64,000 bases of DNA from DATFDN01 sp963830565 (GCA_963830565.1 CAWHMO010000010.1:372001-436000); one strand, 5' to 3'; positions 9,060-17,414 are shown, counted from the first letter of the stretch. Program-made: numbers and translations. Notes: generated from the sequence alone by a model not told the origin.

Positions 9060-9633
9060 GATCGTTCTCCTGGACCGGCAGATCGGCGGCAGTATCGACG
9101 TCACGCAGCGTCCGCAGCAACACGCCTGGATGCTTGGCGAAATTGCGTCGCGTGTCGGCCAGGGCGTCGGGCGTGGACCAGCGAACGCCGGCGAACGGAT
9201 GCGCCGGGCGGCGCGGCCCCATGCCAACCAGCCAGTATCCGCCGTCCTCGGCGGGTCCGAACACCGAGGAGGCCCGCCCGAGCGCGCGGAAGGCGGCGCG
9301 GAGATCGCCGGCACAGAGCAACGGGATGTCGCAGCCGACCAGGGCCACGCGCCCGCGGCGGAAGCGGCGGAAGGCGCGGTCCATGCGCTGCCCGAGGTCG
9401 CCCGCGCCCTGCGATATCCGCGCAACGTGCCCCGGCAGGCGAAGGCGTGCCCGATCGGGCGCGACCGCCACAACGGTCGCGAACCGCCGGTCGCACGCGA
9501 GCCCGCGAATCAGCCGGTTCAGCGCGTTGCTGTGGAAGCGCAGCGCTGCCCGGTCGCCGATATCGCGCGCCAGCCGGCGCTTGACCACGCCCAGGCGCGG
9601 AGCGCGCGCAAACACGATGGCGACATCCCTCAT
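9007..9633 (-). CDS. TIGR04282 family (DUF2064) glycosyltransferase-like protein
   Basis: Member of the DUF2064 family named from arsenosugar biosynthesis clusters. The start MRDVAIVFARAPRLGVVKRRLA has the nucleotidyl/glycosyltransferase entry motif. GCDIPLLCAGDLRAAF carries the Asp-x-Pro sugar-nucleotide motif, and GPAEDGGYWLVG is diagnostic. About 208 residues. The start overlaps the upstream TIGR04283 gene by 4 bases, so the pair forms an operon. No arsenic methyltransferase, ArsS or phosphorylase lies nearby, so an arsenic role is not shown here. The last 18 codons overlap the start of the next gene, which is longer than usual. Confidence 0.85.
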   Translation of the reverse strand: MRDVAIVFARAPRLGVVKRRLARDIGDRAALRFHSNALNRLIRGLACDRRFATVVAVAPDRARLRLPGHVARISQGAGDLGQRMDRAFRRFRRGRVALVGCDIPLLCAGDLRAAFRALGRASSVFGPAEDGGYWLVGMGPRRPAHPFAGVRWSTPDALADTRRNFAKHPGVLLRTLRDVDTAADLPVQENDHGRHPHRAAAVSEPDPA

Positions 9634-10286
9634 CCGTAGGCACGCGCGATCAGCCGTGGTGGAACGCCCGCGTACCACAGCCCGAGGCAGGTGAGATTAC
9701 GCGCGGACCGGCGATGCCAGCCGTCGCGCTCCCATCGCGCGGCCGAGGTCAGGGCGTCGGCATCGAGCGCCGCCAGCCGGCGGCGTCCCAGGCGGCGCAC
9801 CAGGTCCACATCCTCCATCAACGGGATCGGCCGCACGCCGCCGACGCGCTCCAGCAGGTCGCGGTGGATCAGCAACCCCTGGTCACCGTAGGGCAGAGCG
9901 AGGGCGCGGCACCGCCAGGCAACGGCACGCTCCAGCCGGCGGGCGCGCGGGTCGGCGCTGTCGAGAGCGAAGCGGAAATGGCCCGCCCGTCCCGCCCCAG
10001 CCCGCATATGCGCCGCCGCCGCCTCGGCCCAGCCCGACCCCAGGCGGGTGTCGGCATGCAGCAGCAGTAGCCATGCGCCGCGCGCGATGTTGGCCCCGGC
10101 GGCGAACTGTATGCCGCGCCCGCGCGGCGTCGAGACCACGCGCGCTCCAAGGTCCCGCGCGACCTCGGGCGTGGCATCGGCGCTGCCGCCATCCGCCACC
10201 ACGACTTCGGCCGTGCCACCAAGCGCGGCAAGCGTCGCCGGCAAGGCGGCGCCGGCGTTCAGGGTGGGGATGACGATCGAAAGCAA
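9630..10286 (-). CDS. TIGR04283 family glycosyltransferase (GT2)
   Basis: Family 2 glycosyltransferase of 218 residues. It opens with LSIVIPTLNAGAALPATLAAL, has VVVADGGSADATPEVA for nucleotide-sugar binding and LLLLHADTRLGSGW as the metal-binding region, and ALPYGDQGLLIHRDL..GG as the acceptor region. These are hallmarks of the arsenosugar-cluster family TIGR04283. The start is TTG at 10286 with AGGAAA upstream. It is translationally coupled to the TIGR04282 gene. The acceptor is unknown. Confidence 0.88.
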   Translation of the reverse strand: MLSIVIPTLNAGAALPATLAALGGTAEVVVADGGSADATPEVARDLGARVVSTPRGRGIQFAAGANIARGAWLLLLHADTRLGSGWAEAAAAHMRAGAGRAGHFRFALDSADPRARRLERAVAWRCRALALPYGDQGLLIHRDLLERVGGVRPIPLMEDVDLVRRLGRRRLAALDADALTSAARWERDGWHRRSARNLTCLGLWYAGVPPRLIARAYG

Positions 10287-10308
10287 GAGACGATTTCCTG
10301 TTTTGTTC

Positions 10309-10335
10309 TTGACAGGCCGCTCGGCATTGAAGAAT
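10309..10335 (+). promoter_or_regulatory. Probable sigma-70 promoter of the radical SAM gene
   Basis: A perfect -35 hexamer TTGACA lies at 10309-10314. The best -10 candidates are AAGAAT at 10330-10335 (15-base spacer) or GAATCT at 10332-10337 (17-base spacer). Transcription would begin at about 10342-10345, right at the LexA-like site. Confidence 0.5.
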
Positions 10336-10344
10336 CTGCCTTCC

Positions 10345-10359
10345 GAACGAAAGGGGAAC
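10345..10359 (+). promoter_or_regulatory. Probable LexA operator (GAAC-N7-GAAC)
   Basis: The direct repeat GAAC at 10345-10348 and GAAC at 10356-10359 has a 7-base spacer. This matches exactly the alphaproteobacterial LexA site (GTTC-N7-GTTC on the other strand). It sits just after a TTGACA promoter and 8 bases before the start codon, so bound LexA would block transcription. Confidence 0.55.
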
Positions 10360-10366
10360 AGATAGA

Positions 10367-11515
10367 ATGCACGAAAGCCATACCCCTTACAACCGACTAG
10401 AGGAGCCCGGCCTCGATACGATCACGGCGATGTCCCGGCAACGCCGCCGGGGGCGCGGCGCGACCCTAAACCCGGCGGTCCGGTTCGAGCAGGCCAACGC
10501 CCAGCCTTTCGACGATGGCTGGGAGACGCTGGCGGAATTGGCCGATCTGCCGCCGCTGCCGACCACGCTGATCCGCGACGCCGCGCGCTCGGCCATAAGC
10601 TGGAACACTTCCCCCGATGTCGGCTTCGATCGCGCGGTCAATCCGTATCGCGGGTGCGAGCACGGCTGCATCTATTGCTACGCCCGGCCGACCCACGCCT
10701 ATCTCGGCTACTCGCCCGGTCTCGACTTCGAGACCAAGCTGATCTTCAAGCCCGAGGTCGCGGAACTGCTGGAGGAGGAGCTCCGGAAGCCGGGCTATAT
10801 TCCCGGCACACTGGGGCTCGGCTCCAACACCGACCCCTACCAGCCGGTCGAGCGGACGCTGAAGCTGACCCGCGCGGTGCTGGAAGTGCTGAATAGGTTC
10901 AATCACCCGGTCGGCATCGTGACCAAGTCGGCGGGCGTCCTGCGCGACCTCGACATCCTGACAGACATGGCCCGGCGTCGGCTGGTGCGCGTCCTGGTGT
11001 CGGTGACCACCCTCGATCCGGCGCTGGCGCGGCGCATGGAGCCTCGCGCGGCCACGCCGGCGCGCCGGCTGCACGCCATCGCCGAGCTGACTCGCGCCGG
11101 AGTGCCTGCGGGGGTAATGGCCGCGCCGATGATTCCCGGCCTGAACGACGCCGAGATGGAACGCATTCTCGAGGCCGCCTCCCGCGCCGGCGCGCGCCAC
11201 GCCGGCTACGTGCTGCTGCGCCTGCCGCACGAGCTGCGCCAGCTGTTCGAGGACTGGCTCACCACCCATTTCCCCGATCGCACCCGCCACATCCTCAGCC
11301 TCATCCGCCAGACCCGCGCCGGCGCCTTGTCCGACGCGCGCTTCCACCGTCGCTTCACCGGCCAGGGCGCCTATGCCGATTTGCTGCTGCGACGTTTCGA
11401 CCGCGCCACCCGGCAATTTGGGCTGAACGAGGCGCGCGAGCCGCTGGACTGCACGCGCTTCGCCGTGCCGGGAGGGCCCGCCGGCATGGCGGAGGTGCAG
11501 CTGTCGCTATTCTGA
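10367..11515 (+). CDS. PA0069 family radical SAM protein
   Basis: Radical SAM protein of 382 residues. The 4Fe-4S ligands are Cys97, Cys101 and Cys104 in RGCEHGCIYCYARPTH. LGLGSNTDPYQPVER and VGIVTKSAGVLRDLD follow, as in the PA0069/Rv2578c family, which is related to spore photoproduct lyase. The biochemical role is not established. Its resemblance to DNA lyases and the LexA-like operator in front point to DNA damage. The ATG follows AGGGGAA, which itself overlaps the operator. Confidence 0.9.
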   Translation: MHESHTPYNRLEEPGLDTITAMSRQRRRGRGATLNPAVRFEQANAQPFDDGWETLAELADLPPLPTTLIRDAARSAISWNTSPDVGFDRAVNPYRGCEHGCIYCYARPTHAYLGYSPGLDFETKLIFKPEVAELLEEELRKPGYIPGTLGLGSNTDPYQPVERTLKLTRAVLEVLNRFNHPVGIVTKSAGVLRDLDILTDMARRRLVRVLVSVTTLDPALARRMEPRAATPARRLHAIAELTRAGVPAGVMAAPMIPGLNDAEMERILEAASRAGARHAGYVLLRLPHELRQLFEDWLTTHFPDRTRHILSLIRQTRAGALSDARFHRRFTGQGAYADLLLRRFDRATRQFGLNEAREPLDCTRFAVPGGPAGMAEVQLSLF

Positions 11516-11605
11516 GGAAGCTGCGTTGGGAAGCGGAGTGGCTGGCAGTGCGGCCATTGACGAATCGAGGCCGCGTGTGCGGCGGTGTCGAAGAAGGAAT
11601 TCAGA

Positions 11606-12265
11606 ATGACGGAACATTGCAAGTCGGACCCCGCGGGGGATCTTCGAGCCGCTTCGGGCGACCGCAGCTTTGCGTGCATTCTTGCCGATCCGCCTTGGCA
11701 GTTCATCAACCGAACGGGCAAGGTAGCCCCTGAGCATCGGCGACTGTCTCGCTATGGAACAATGGACGTCGAAGCCATTTGCTCGCTGCCTGTCCCCGAT
11801 ATAGCTGCGCCGACTGCGCACCTCTATCTGTGGGTTCCGAACGCCTTGCTGCCTGAGGGACTGCGCGTGATGGCGGCTTGGGGATTTCATTATAAATCCA
11901 ATATCGTGTGGCGAAAGATCAGGAAGGATGGCGGCAGCGATGGCCGCGGCGTCGGGTTTTATTTCCGCAACGTGACTGAACTTGTGCTGTTCGGCGTCCG
12001 AGGCAAGAACGCGCGCACGCTGCAACCCGGCAGAACCCAGGTGAACTACCTGGAAACCCGGAAACGGGAGCATTCCAGAAAACCCGACGAGATGTACGAA
12101 ATCATCGAGGCATGCAGCCCCACCCCGCGCATTGAGCTTTTCGCGCGCGGCGCTCGCGCCGGCTGGACGGTCTGGGGCGATCAGTCTTGTGACAAATATG
12201 AACCGACTTGGAAGACTTACGCCCACAACTCAGCAGCCGAGCGCTGGCTGAGCGCGGCGGGGTAG
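11606..12265 (+). CDS. MT-A70 family adenine DNA methyltransferase of a type II R-M system
   Basis: N6-adenine methyltransferase of about 219 residues. The catalytic DPPW motif is at residues 28-31 (CILADPPWQF), and HLYLWVPNALLPEGLRVM and the C-terminal PRIELFARGARAGWTVWGDQ block complete the MT-A70 core. Bacterial members are mostly DNA methyltransferases. It ends 11 bases from the end of a convergent restriction endonuclease gene, which fixes its role as the protecting enzyme. The ATG at 11606 has AAGGA 8 bases upstream; a GTG at 11585 is less likely. Local GC is low (about 47% in a 60-base sample at 11881-11940), suggesting horizontal gain. Confidence 0.85.
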   Translation: MTEHCKSDPAGDLRAASGDRSFACILADPPWQFINRTGKVAPEHRRLSRYGTMDVEAICSLPVPDIAAPTAHLYLWVPNALLPEGLRVMAAWGFHYKSNIVWRKIRKDGGSDGRGVGFYFRNVTELVLFGVRGKNARTLQPGRTQVNYLETRKREHSRKPDEMYEIIEACSPTPRIELFARGARAGWTVWGDQSCDKYEPTWKTYAHNSAAERWLSAAG

Positions 12266-12276
12266 CATTGCAGTAT

Positions 12277-12993
12277 TTACGAGCGCTCTTGCGCGGCGGG
12301 GTCGGCGCCGGCGATCGGAGAAACACCGCCCTTCCGGCTTTTGCCCTTACGCTTGGCGTCCCTTTCGATTTTGGTGCGGAGGGCTGCTTCGAAGGCGTCG
12401 GCGCCATCATCCACGTACAGTTTCGGCGTGATGGCGAAAGTCAGGACCGGGCAGCCGCCGCCTCCACCCCCATCGAGACGGGGCCAGAGCTTTTCATGGT
12501 GGGTCGTACTGTTGCCGTAACTGGCGCCCTTTCCGAGTCGGTCAAACAAAGCCTGCAATTCGGAAGCTCGCGTCAGGATCACACTTACGTCGATTGCTCG
12601 CAAATCAAATAGGAGCCGAAAATCATTGAGATCACGATCGAAGAAGGGATCTTTATTGTTCCGCTCCAACTCTAACGCCACGCGGCCTTTAAAGCAGTCC
12701 ACCAAGTGCGTTGGGCTGGTATATTCGATTTCGTCCACAACGATTTTTGTGGCGAACTTCTTTTCCTGCCAGCCGCGCCTGTCGAACGCGCCGTTCACCT
12801 GTTGAGAAATTGGGAGAGCTCCGCCACCGGCGGTCAGGATCTCCGATCGAAGCAGACGAAATGCTCGCAGCACCTCTACGAGGTCGTTCCACTCCTCCGG
12901 GGCCGCGGTACAAAGCACGCCAGCCGCGTTGCGCCATTCCCTGACATGATACAGCTCGCGCAGGTCGGCGGGAACCAAGTGCTCAGTGGGCAT
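12277..12993 (-). CDS. BglII/BstYI family type II restriction endonuclease
   Basis: Protein of 238 residues with the BglII/BstYI signature in its centre: an Asp in THLVDCFKGRVALELE, then the Glu-x-Glu and NNKDPFFDRDLNDFRLL block. These resemble the active-site Asp and Glu of that family. A poly-Gly stretch and a Lys/Arg-rich tail end the protein. BstYI cuts RGATCY and BglII cuts AGATCT; the site of this enzyme is unknown. The gene faces the MT-A70 methyltransferase tail to tail. GC falls to about 37% at 12601-12660, far below the surroundings. Confidence 0.8.
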   Translation of the reverse strand: MPTEHLVPADLRELYHVREWRNAAGVLCTAAPEEWNDLVEVLRAFRLLRSEILTAGGGALPISQQVNGAFDRRGWQEKKFATKIVVDEIEYTSPTHLVDCFKGRVALELERNNKDPFFDRDLNDFRLLFDLRAIDVSVILTRASELQALFDRLGKGASYGNSTTHHEKLWPRLDGGGGGGCPVLTFAITPKLYVDDGADAFEAALRTKIERDAKRKGKSRKGGVSPIAGADPAAQERS

Positions 12994-13162
12994 CCCTGAT
13001 CATGGCGACGGCGCCCCGATTCCCGAAAGGCTGGAGCGGTCCTCCATCACGCCAACTCTCTTGGACCAAGATCAGGGCGATGGTCTTCGGCGTGTTTCCC
13101 CGGCTTGACGCACCCCTTCTCACCTCCCACGCTCCGCCCCCTCCCATTGCGCAGGTGAGACA

Positions 13163-14233
13163 GTGCCCGAGGCCGCGCCCGCCGATGTACGCGCACCGCA
13201 GGAGAGCGTGAAGCTCGACTGGGACCGCGCCCGCGCCCAACTCGCCGCGCACCATCTGACCCTCGATCGCGACCCGCCACCGCGCCAGTTCGCCGGCGGG
13301 CTTGCCAATCTCAACTATCTGATCCATCTCGCCGGCAAGCCCGCCGTCCTGCGCCGGCCGCCGATGGGCGAGTTGCCGGCCGGCAGCCACGACATGGCGC
13401 GCGAGCACCGTATCCTGAGCCGCCTGGCCGACGCTCTGGCAGTAGCGCCGCGCAGCCTGTTCCTTTGCACCGACCCGGCGGTGATCGGCGCGCCGTTCCA
13501 GATCCTGGAATACCGGCCGGGGCTCGTCATCCGCTCGACCATGCCACCCACGCTGAAGGGCCGCCCCGAAGTCGGGGCGCGGCTGTCGCGCGTGCTGCTG
13601 GAGACGCTCTCGTCGATCCACGCCGTCGATACCGCGGCGATCGGCCTCGACGATCTCGGGCGGCCCCAGGGTTTCCTGGCCCGCGCCGTCGTCGGCTGGC
13701 GCAAGCGCGGGGAAGCAGCGAAGGAGGACGGCACCGAGACCCTCCACGCCGATCTCGGCGTCTGGCTCGAAAGCCACATTGTCCCGGACGGCCCGCCCGC
13801 GCTGCTGCATAACGACTTCAAACTGGACAACGTGATCCTCGATCCGCGCGACCTCTCGGCGGTGGCGGTGGTCGATTGGGACCAGGGCACGCGCGGCGAC
13901 CCGCTGTTCGACTTCGCCACCCTGCTCTCCTACTGGGTGGAACCGGACGACCCGCCGGCCATGCACGACATGGCGCAGATGCCCGCTGCCGAACCCGGCT
14001 TCCTCACCCGCCCCCAGGCGGTGGACGCCTATGCCGCGATCAGCGGGCGCGACATGGCGCCTTTCCTGTTCCACCGCGTGCTGGCCATGTACAAGCTCGG
14101 CGTGATCTTCCTCCAGCTCGGCCATCGCTGGCGCACCGGCGCCACGAGCGAGCCGCGCTATGCCCCGCTGAGCAGCATCGGCACGGGCATCCTGGAGTTC
14201 GCCCACGACATCGCCCGCCAGCGGGCCTTCTGA
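13163..14233 (+). CDS. Phosphotransferase (APH/ACAD10-kinase family), LvaA-like
   Basis: Kinase-fold protein of 356 residues. Catalytic HND is in LLHNDFKLDNVILD (about residue 214) and the metal-binding DWD is in VAVVDWDQGTRGDPLFD. The N-terminal part FAGGLANLNYLIHLAGKPAVLRRPP is typical of the kinase half of human ACAD10/ACAD11 and of LvaA, which phosphorylates 4-hydroxyacyl-CoA. The GTG start has AGGTGAG just upstream. It is followed after 12 bases by an acyl-CoA dehydrogenase and then an SDR gene, the same trio as lvaA, lvaC and lvaD. The substrate is inferred from this context. Confidence 0.85.
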   Translation: MPEAAPADVRAPQESVKLDWDRARAQLAAHHLTLDRDPPPRQFAGGLANLNYLIHLAGKPAVLRRPPMGELPAGSHDMAREHRILSRLADALAVAPRSLFLCTDPAVIGAPFQILEYRPGLVIRSTMPPTLKGRPEVGARLSRVLLETLSSIHAVDTAAIGLDDLGRPQGFLARAVVGWRKRGEAAKEDGTETLHADLGVWLESHIVPDGPPALLHNDFKLDNVILDPRDLSAVAVVDWDQGTRGDPLFDFATLLSYWVEPDDPPAMHDMAQMPAAEPGFLTRPQAVDAYAAISGRDMAPFLFHRVLAMYKLGVIFLQLGHRWRTGATSEPRYAPLSSIGTGILEFAHDIARQRAF

Positions 14234-14245
14234 GAGGAGCGCGCG

Positions 14246-15415
14246 ATGGACTTCTCGCTCTCAGCCGAGCTCCGGGAATTGCAGAAGCGGACCCGCGCCT
14301 TCATCCGGGAGCGGATCATCCCGCTCGAATCCGACCCGCGCCAGACGCGCCACGGTCCGACTGATGAGCTACGGCGCGAGCTGAACGCCCTCGCCACTGA
14401 GGCGGGCCTGCTCGCCCCTCATGTCGCGCCGGAATGGGGCGGGCTTGGTCTCGGCCATGTCGGCCGGGCCATCGTGTTCGAGGAGGCGGGCTTTTCCCTC
14501 CTCGGCCCTCTGGCGATGAACATCTCAGCCCCGGACGAGGGCAACATGCACCTGCTGGAGCATGTCGCCACGCAGGAGCAGAAGGAGCGCTTCCTGCGCC
14601 CGCTCGCCGCGGCCGAGCTGCGCTCGTGCTTTTGCATGACCGAGCCCGCGCCCGGCGCTGGGTCCGATCCCGCCGCGCTGCGCACCAGGGCGGTGCGCGA
14701 CGGCAACCATTGGGTGATCGAGGGCGAGAAGTGGTTCATCACCGGTGCCGGCGGCGCCGGCTTCGCCATCATCATGGCGGCCGATGAGGACGGGCGGGCG
14801 ACCATGTTCCTGGCCGACATGGACACGCCGGGGATCGAGGTCGTGCGGGCCATGGACAGCCTGGACCAGGGATTTCCCGGCGGGCATGGGGTCGTCCGCT
14901 TCCACGGCCTACGCGTGCCCGCGACCGATATCCTGGGTGAGCCCGGCAAGGGGTTCCGCTACGCCCAGGTGCGCCTCGCCCCGGCGCGGCTGACCCACTG
15001 CATGCGGTGGCTCGGCGCGGCACGGCGCGCTCACGAGATCGCCACCGGCTACGCCCGCCAGCGCGAGGCGTTCGGCCACAAGCTCGCCGAGCACGAGGGC
15101 GTCGGCTTCATGCTGGCCGACAACGAGATGGACATCCGTATGGCCCGCTTGGCGATCTGGCACACCGCCTGGACACTCGACCAGGGCGAGCGCGCCGGCA
15201 CCGAATCCTCGATGGCCAAGGTGGTCTGCTCCGAGGCTATCTGGCGGGTGGCGGATCGCTGCGTGCAGGTCATGGGCGGCCAGGGCGTGACCGGGGAGAG
15301 TTTGGTGGAGCGCATCTTCCGAGAGGTGCGCGGCTTCCGCATCTATGACGGCCCCTCTGAGGTGCACCGGTGGAGTCTCGCCCGGCGCATCATGAAGGAA
15401 GGGGCGAACTGGTGA
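14246..15415 (+). CDS. Acyl-CoA dehydrogenase, ACAD10/11-like (LvaC-like)
   Basis: Flavoprotein of 389 residues with the acyl-CoA dehydrogenase order: helical N-terminus, CMTEPAPGAGSDPAALRTRA flavin loop, GEKWFITGAGGAGF, and C-terminal VMGGQGVTGESLVERIFREVR. The end reads IYDGPSEVHRWSLAR, typical of the ACAD10/11 branch rather than the YEGTSE-type of ordinary dehydrogenases. In that branch the enzyme removes phosphate from a 4-phosphoacyl-CoA. An ordinary acyl-CoA oxidation cannot be excluded. The start follows GAGAGGAG. The stop overlaps the next gene's GTG start (GTGA). Confidence 0.85.
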   Translation: MDFSLSAELRELQKRTRAFIRERIIPLESDPRQTRHGPTDELRRELNALATEAGLLAPHVAPEWGGLGLGHVGRAIVFEEAGFSLLGPLAMNISAPDEGNMHLLEHVATQEQKERFLRPLAAAELRSCFCMTEPAPGAGSDPAALRTRAVRDGNHWVIEGEKWFITGAGGAGFAIIMAADEDGRATMFLADMDTPGIEVVRAMDSLDQGFPGGHGVVRFHGLRVPATDILGEPGKGFRYAQVRLAPARLTHCMRWLGAARRAHEIATGYARQREAFGHKLAEHEGVGFMLADNEMDIRMARLAIWHTAWTLDQGERAGTESSMAKVVCSEAIWRVADRCVQVMGGQGVTGESLVERIFREVRGFRIYDGPSEVHRWSLARRIMKEGANW

Positions 15416-16176
15416 GCACCCTATTCGACCTATCGGGCAAGATCGCCATTGTGACCGGCGCCGGTCGCGGCATCGGGAGGGCCATCGCCGAGGGCCTGGC
15501 GGAGTGCGGCGCCTCCGTGGTGCTGGCCGGGCGCAGCCGTCCGACACTTGAGGAGGTTGCCGCCGCGATCGGCGCGGGCGGCGGCACCGCGCTGACCCAG
15601 CCCGCCGACGTGGCGCGCGAGGCCGACGTGCTGGCCTTGTGCGACGCCGCGCTGGCGCGCTTCGGGCGCATCGACGTGCTGGTGAACAATGCCGGGATCA
15701 ACCCGATCTGGCGCGGCATCGAGAAGATCAGCCTGTCGGACTGGCAGGCCATTCTGGAGGTGAACCTCACGGGCGTTTTCGTATGCTGCAAGCACATCGG
15801 CGGGGCGATGGTGGAGCGAGGCGCCGGTTCGATCGTGAACATCACCTCGGTGGCCGGCCATGTCGGGCTGACCCGGTCGGTGCCGTACTGCGCCACGAAG
15901 GGCGGGGTCGAGATGCTGAGCAAGGCGCTCGCGCTCGACTGGGCGAAGCGCGGCGTCCGGGTAAACTGCCTGGCGCCAGGCTACGTGGACACCGACCTCA
16001 CCGCCGGCCTGCTGCACCACGAGACCTTGTCCAAGCCGTTCCTCGATCACACGCCGATGGGCCGGTTCGCTGCGCCGCGCGACATGGCGGGCGCGGCGGT
16101 GTTCCTGGCGTCCGACGCCGCTTCCTATATGACCGGCCAGAGCCTGGTCGTGGACGGCGGCTGGACGGCGCACTGA
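15412..16176 (+). CDS. SDR family NAD(P)-dependent oxidoreductase
   Basis: Classical short-chain dehydrogenase of 254 residues. The cofactor motif is TGAGRGIGRA, followed by NNAG, a catalytic Ser in NITSVAG, Tyr and Lys in VPYCATKGG, and the PGYVDTDLT loop. The C-terminus VVDGGWTAH is typical. The GTG start overlaps the dehydrogenase stop by 4 bases, so it is the third gene of the kinase-ACAD-SDR operon. In the levulinate pathway the SDR (LvaD) acts on the hydroxy/oxo acyl intermediate. Confidence 0.9.
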   Translation: MSTLFDLSGKIAIVTGAGRGIGRAIAEGLAECGASVVLAGRSRPTLEEVAAAIGAGGGTALTQPADVAREADVLALCDAALARFGRIDVLVNNAGINPIWRGIEKISLSDWQAILEVNLTGVFVCCKHIGGAMVERGAGSIVNITSVAGHVGLTRSVPYCATKGGVEMLSKALALDWAKRGVRVNCLAPGYVDTDLTAGLLHHETLSKPFLDHTPMGRFAAPRDMAGAAVFLASDAASYMTGQSLVVDGGWTAH

Positions 16177-16180
16177 CCCG

Positions 16181-16741
16181 CTACGGGAGCTGCGACCCGC
16201 CGGTGAGGCCGGCGCCGCTGGGCGCGGTGGCGTTGCCCACGCCACCAGGGTTGAATCGACCGACATTGCCGAACAGTTGCTGCAGGACCGACGCCTCGGT
16301 GCCCGGTGCCGCCGTGGTGCGGCTGACCACGTTGACCGGCAGCGCATCCGCCGGACCCAGCGTCGTCACGTTGCGCAGCACGCCCCGATCGTCAAAGCGC
16401 AATTCCACCACCCGCTGGTTCTGCACCGTGAGCGTACCGCCCACCACCGGGCGGGTCAGCTCGCTTACGTAGATCCAGGTATTCTGGTCGAACGTGCCCT
16501 TCGCGGTGGGCGAGCCGAGCAGCGCGGCCGCGTCCGTCTGCGAGCTGACCCCTGGGACGAGCTGCTTGAGCTGCTCGGCATCCACCCGATCGCCCCGCGC
16601 CTGCGGCGGCGGCGCGAGATAGGAGCAGCCGGAGAGCACGCTGACGCCGAGCAGCGCCAACACCGGAATGCGGCGGAGGAACGGAGAGGACGGATGGGAC
16701 GGCACCGGTGATCCTGAGTGAGCTGGTCTGATGGCGTTCAT
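16181..16741 (-). CDS. bamE: Outer membrane protein assembly factor BamE (SmpA/OmlA lipoprotein)
   Basis: Lipoprotein subunit of the BAM complex that inserts beta-barrel proteins into the outer membrane. The lipobox LSGC (after PVLALLGVSV) gives the lipidated Cys. The BamE domain follows with VDAEQLKQLVPGVSSQTDAAALLGSPTAKGTFD...WIYVSE, close to the family pattern. A Gly/Ala/Pro-rich tail ends the protein. The ATG at 16741 gives a short N-terminus before the signal. It is divergent from the bc1 chaperone operon, an arrangement common in alphaproteobacteria. Confidence 0.88.
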   Translation of the reverse strand: MNAIRPAHSGSPVPSHPSSPFLRRIPVLALLGVSVLSGCSYLAPPPQARGDRVDAEQLKQLVPGVSSQTDAAALLGSPTAKGTFDQNTWIYVSELTRPVVGGTLTVQNQRVVELRFDDRGVLRNVTTLGPADALPVNVVSRTTAAPGTEASVLQQLFGNVGRFNPGGVGNATAPSGAGLTGGSQLP

Positions 16742-16853
16742 TGACCGGACAGGCCGGCGCGCTATGTCAGGGGGGTTGTCATGGCGGCATGACCAAGTCA
16801 ACCGTCCAGGCGGCTCCTGCCGCAACGGGCCGGGGAGGCGAGCGCGGATACCG

Positions 16854-17414
16854 GTGAGCACACTTCGATCCCTCCTCGCGCCGCGCCGCCGCCGCCACGA
16901 GCGCGCCGCCTTCGCTCTCTACACGACCGCCGTCGCCGCGGCGCGCACGCCGTTCCTGTATCGCGAACTCGGCGCACCCGACACGATCGACGGGCGGTTC
17001 GATGTCGTGGGCCTGTATGTTTTCCTGCTGATCGACCGGCTGAGACGCGCACCGCACCCCGGCCCTGATCTGGCGCAGGCGGTGTTCGATGCGATGTTCA
17101 GCGACATGGACGTGAACCTGCGGGAGATGGGAGTCGGCGATCTTTCGGTCGGCAAGAAGGTCCGGGTGATGTGGGAGGCGTTCCACGGCCGCGCCGTCGC
17201 CTACGCCGCGCCGCTGGAGGCGGCCGACGCGCCGGCGCTTGCCGCCGCCCTGGCGCGCAATGTCTGGCGCTCTGCCGCGCCTCCATCGGGGAGCGCCGAG
17301 CTTCTGGCACGGCTCGCGCTGGCGCAGCGCGCGCATCTGTCGCGACAGGCGCTCGACCGGCTTGCCGCCGGCGAGGTCGTATTCCTGCCGGCCGAAGGAG
17401 CCGCATCCGCATGA
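16854..17414 (+). CDS. Ubiquinol-cytochrome c chaperone family protein
   Basis: Protein of 186 residues related to mitochondrial CBP3 (PF03981), which helps assemble the cytochrome bc1 complex. Family signs are LYTTAVAAARTPFLYRELG, the FDVVGLYVFLLIDRL helix and the acidic block FDAMFSDMDVNLREMGVGDLSVGKKV. The start is GTG at 16854. The stop overlaps the ATG of the yceD-like gene (ATGA), so they are translationally coupled. The order bamE / chaperone / DUF177 is conserved in many alphaproteobacteria. Confidence 0.9.
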   Translation: MSTLRSLLAPRRRRHERAAFALYTTAVAAARTPFLYRELGAPDTIDGRFDVVGLYVFLLIDRLRRAPHPGPDLAQAVFDAMFSDMDVNLREMGVGDLSVGKKVRVMWEAFHGRAVAYAAPLEAADAPALAAALARNVWRSAAPPSGSAELLARLALAQRAHLSRQALDRLAAGEVVFLPAEGAASA

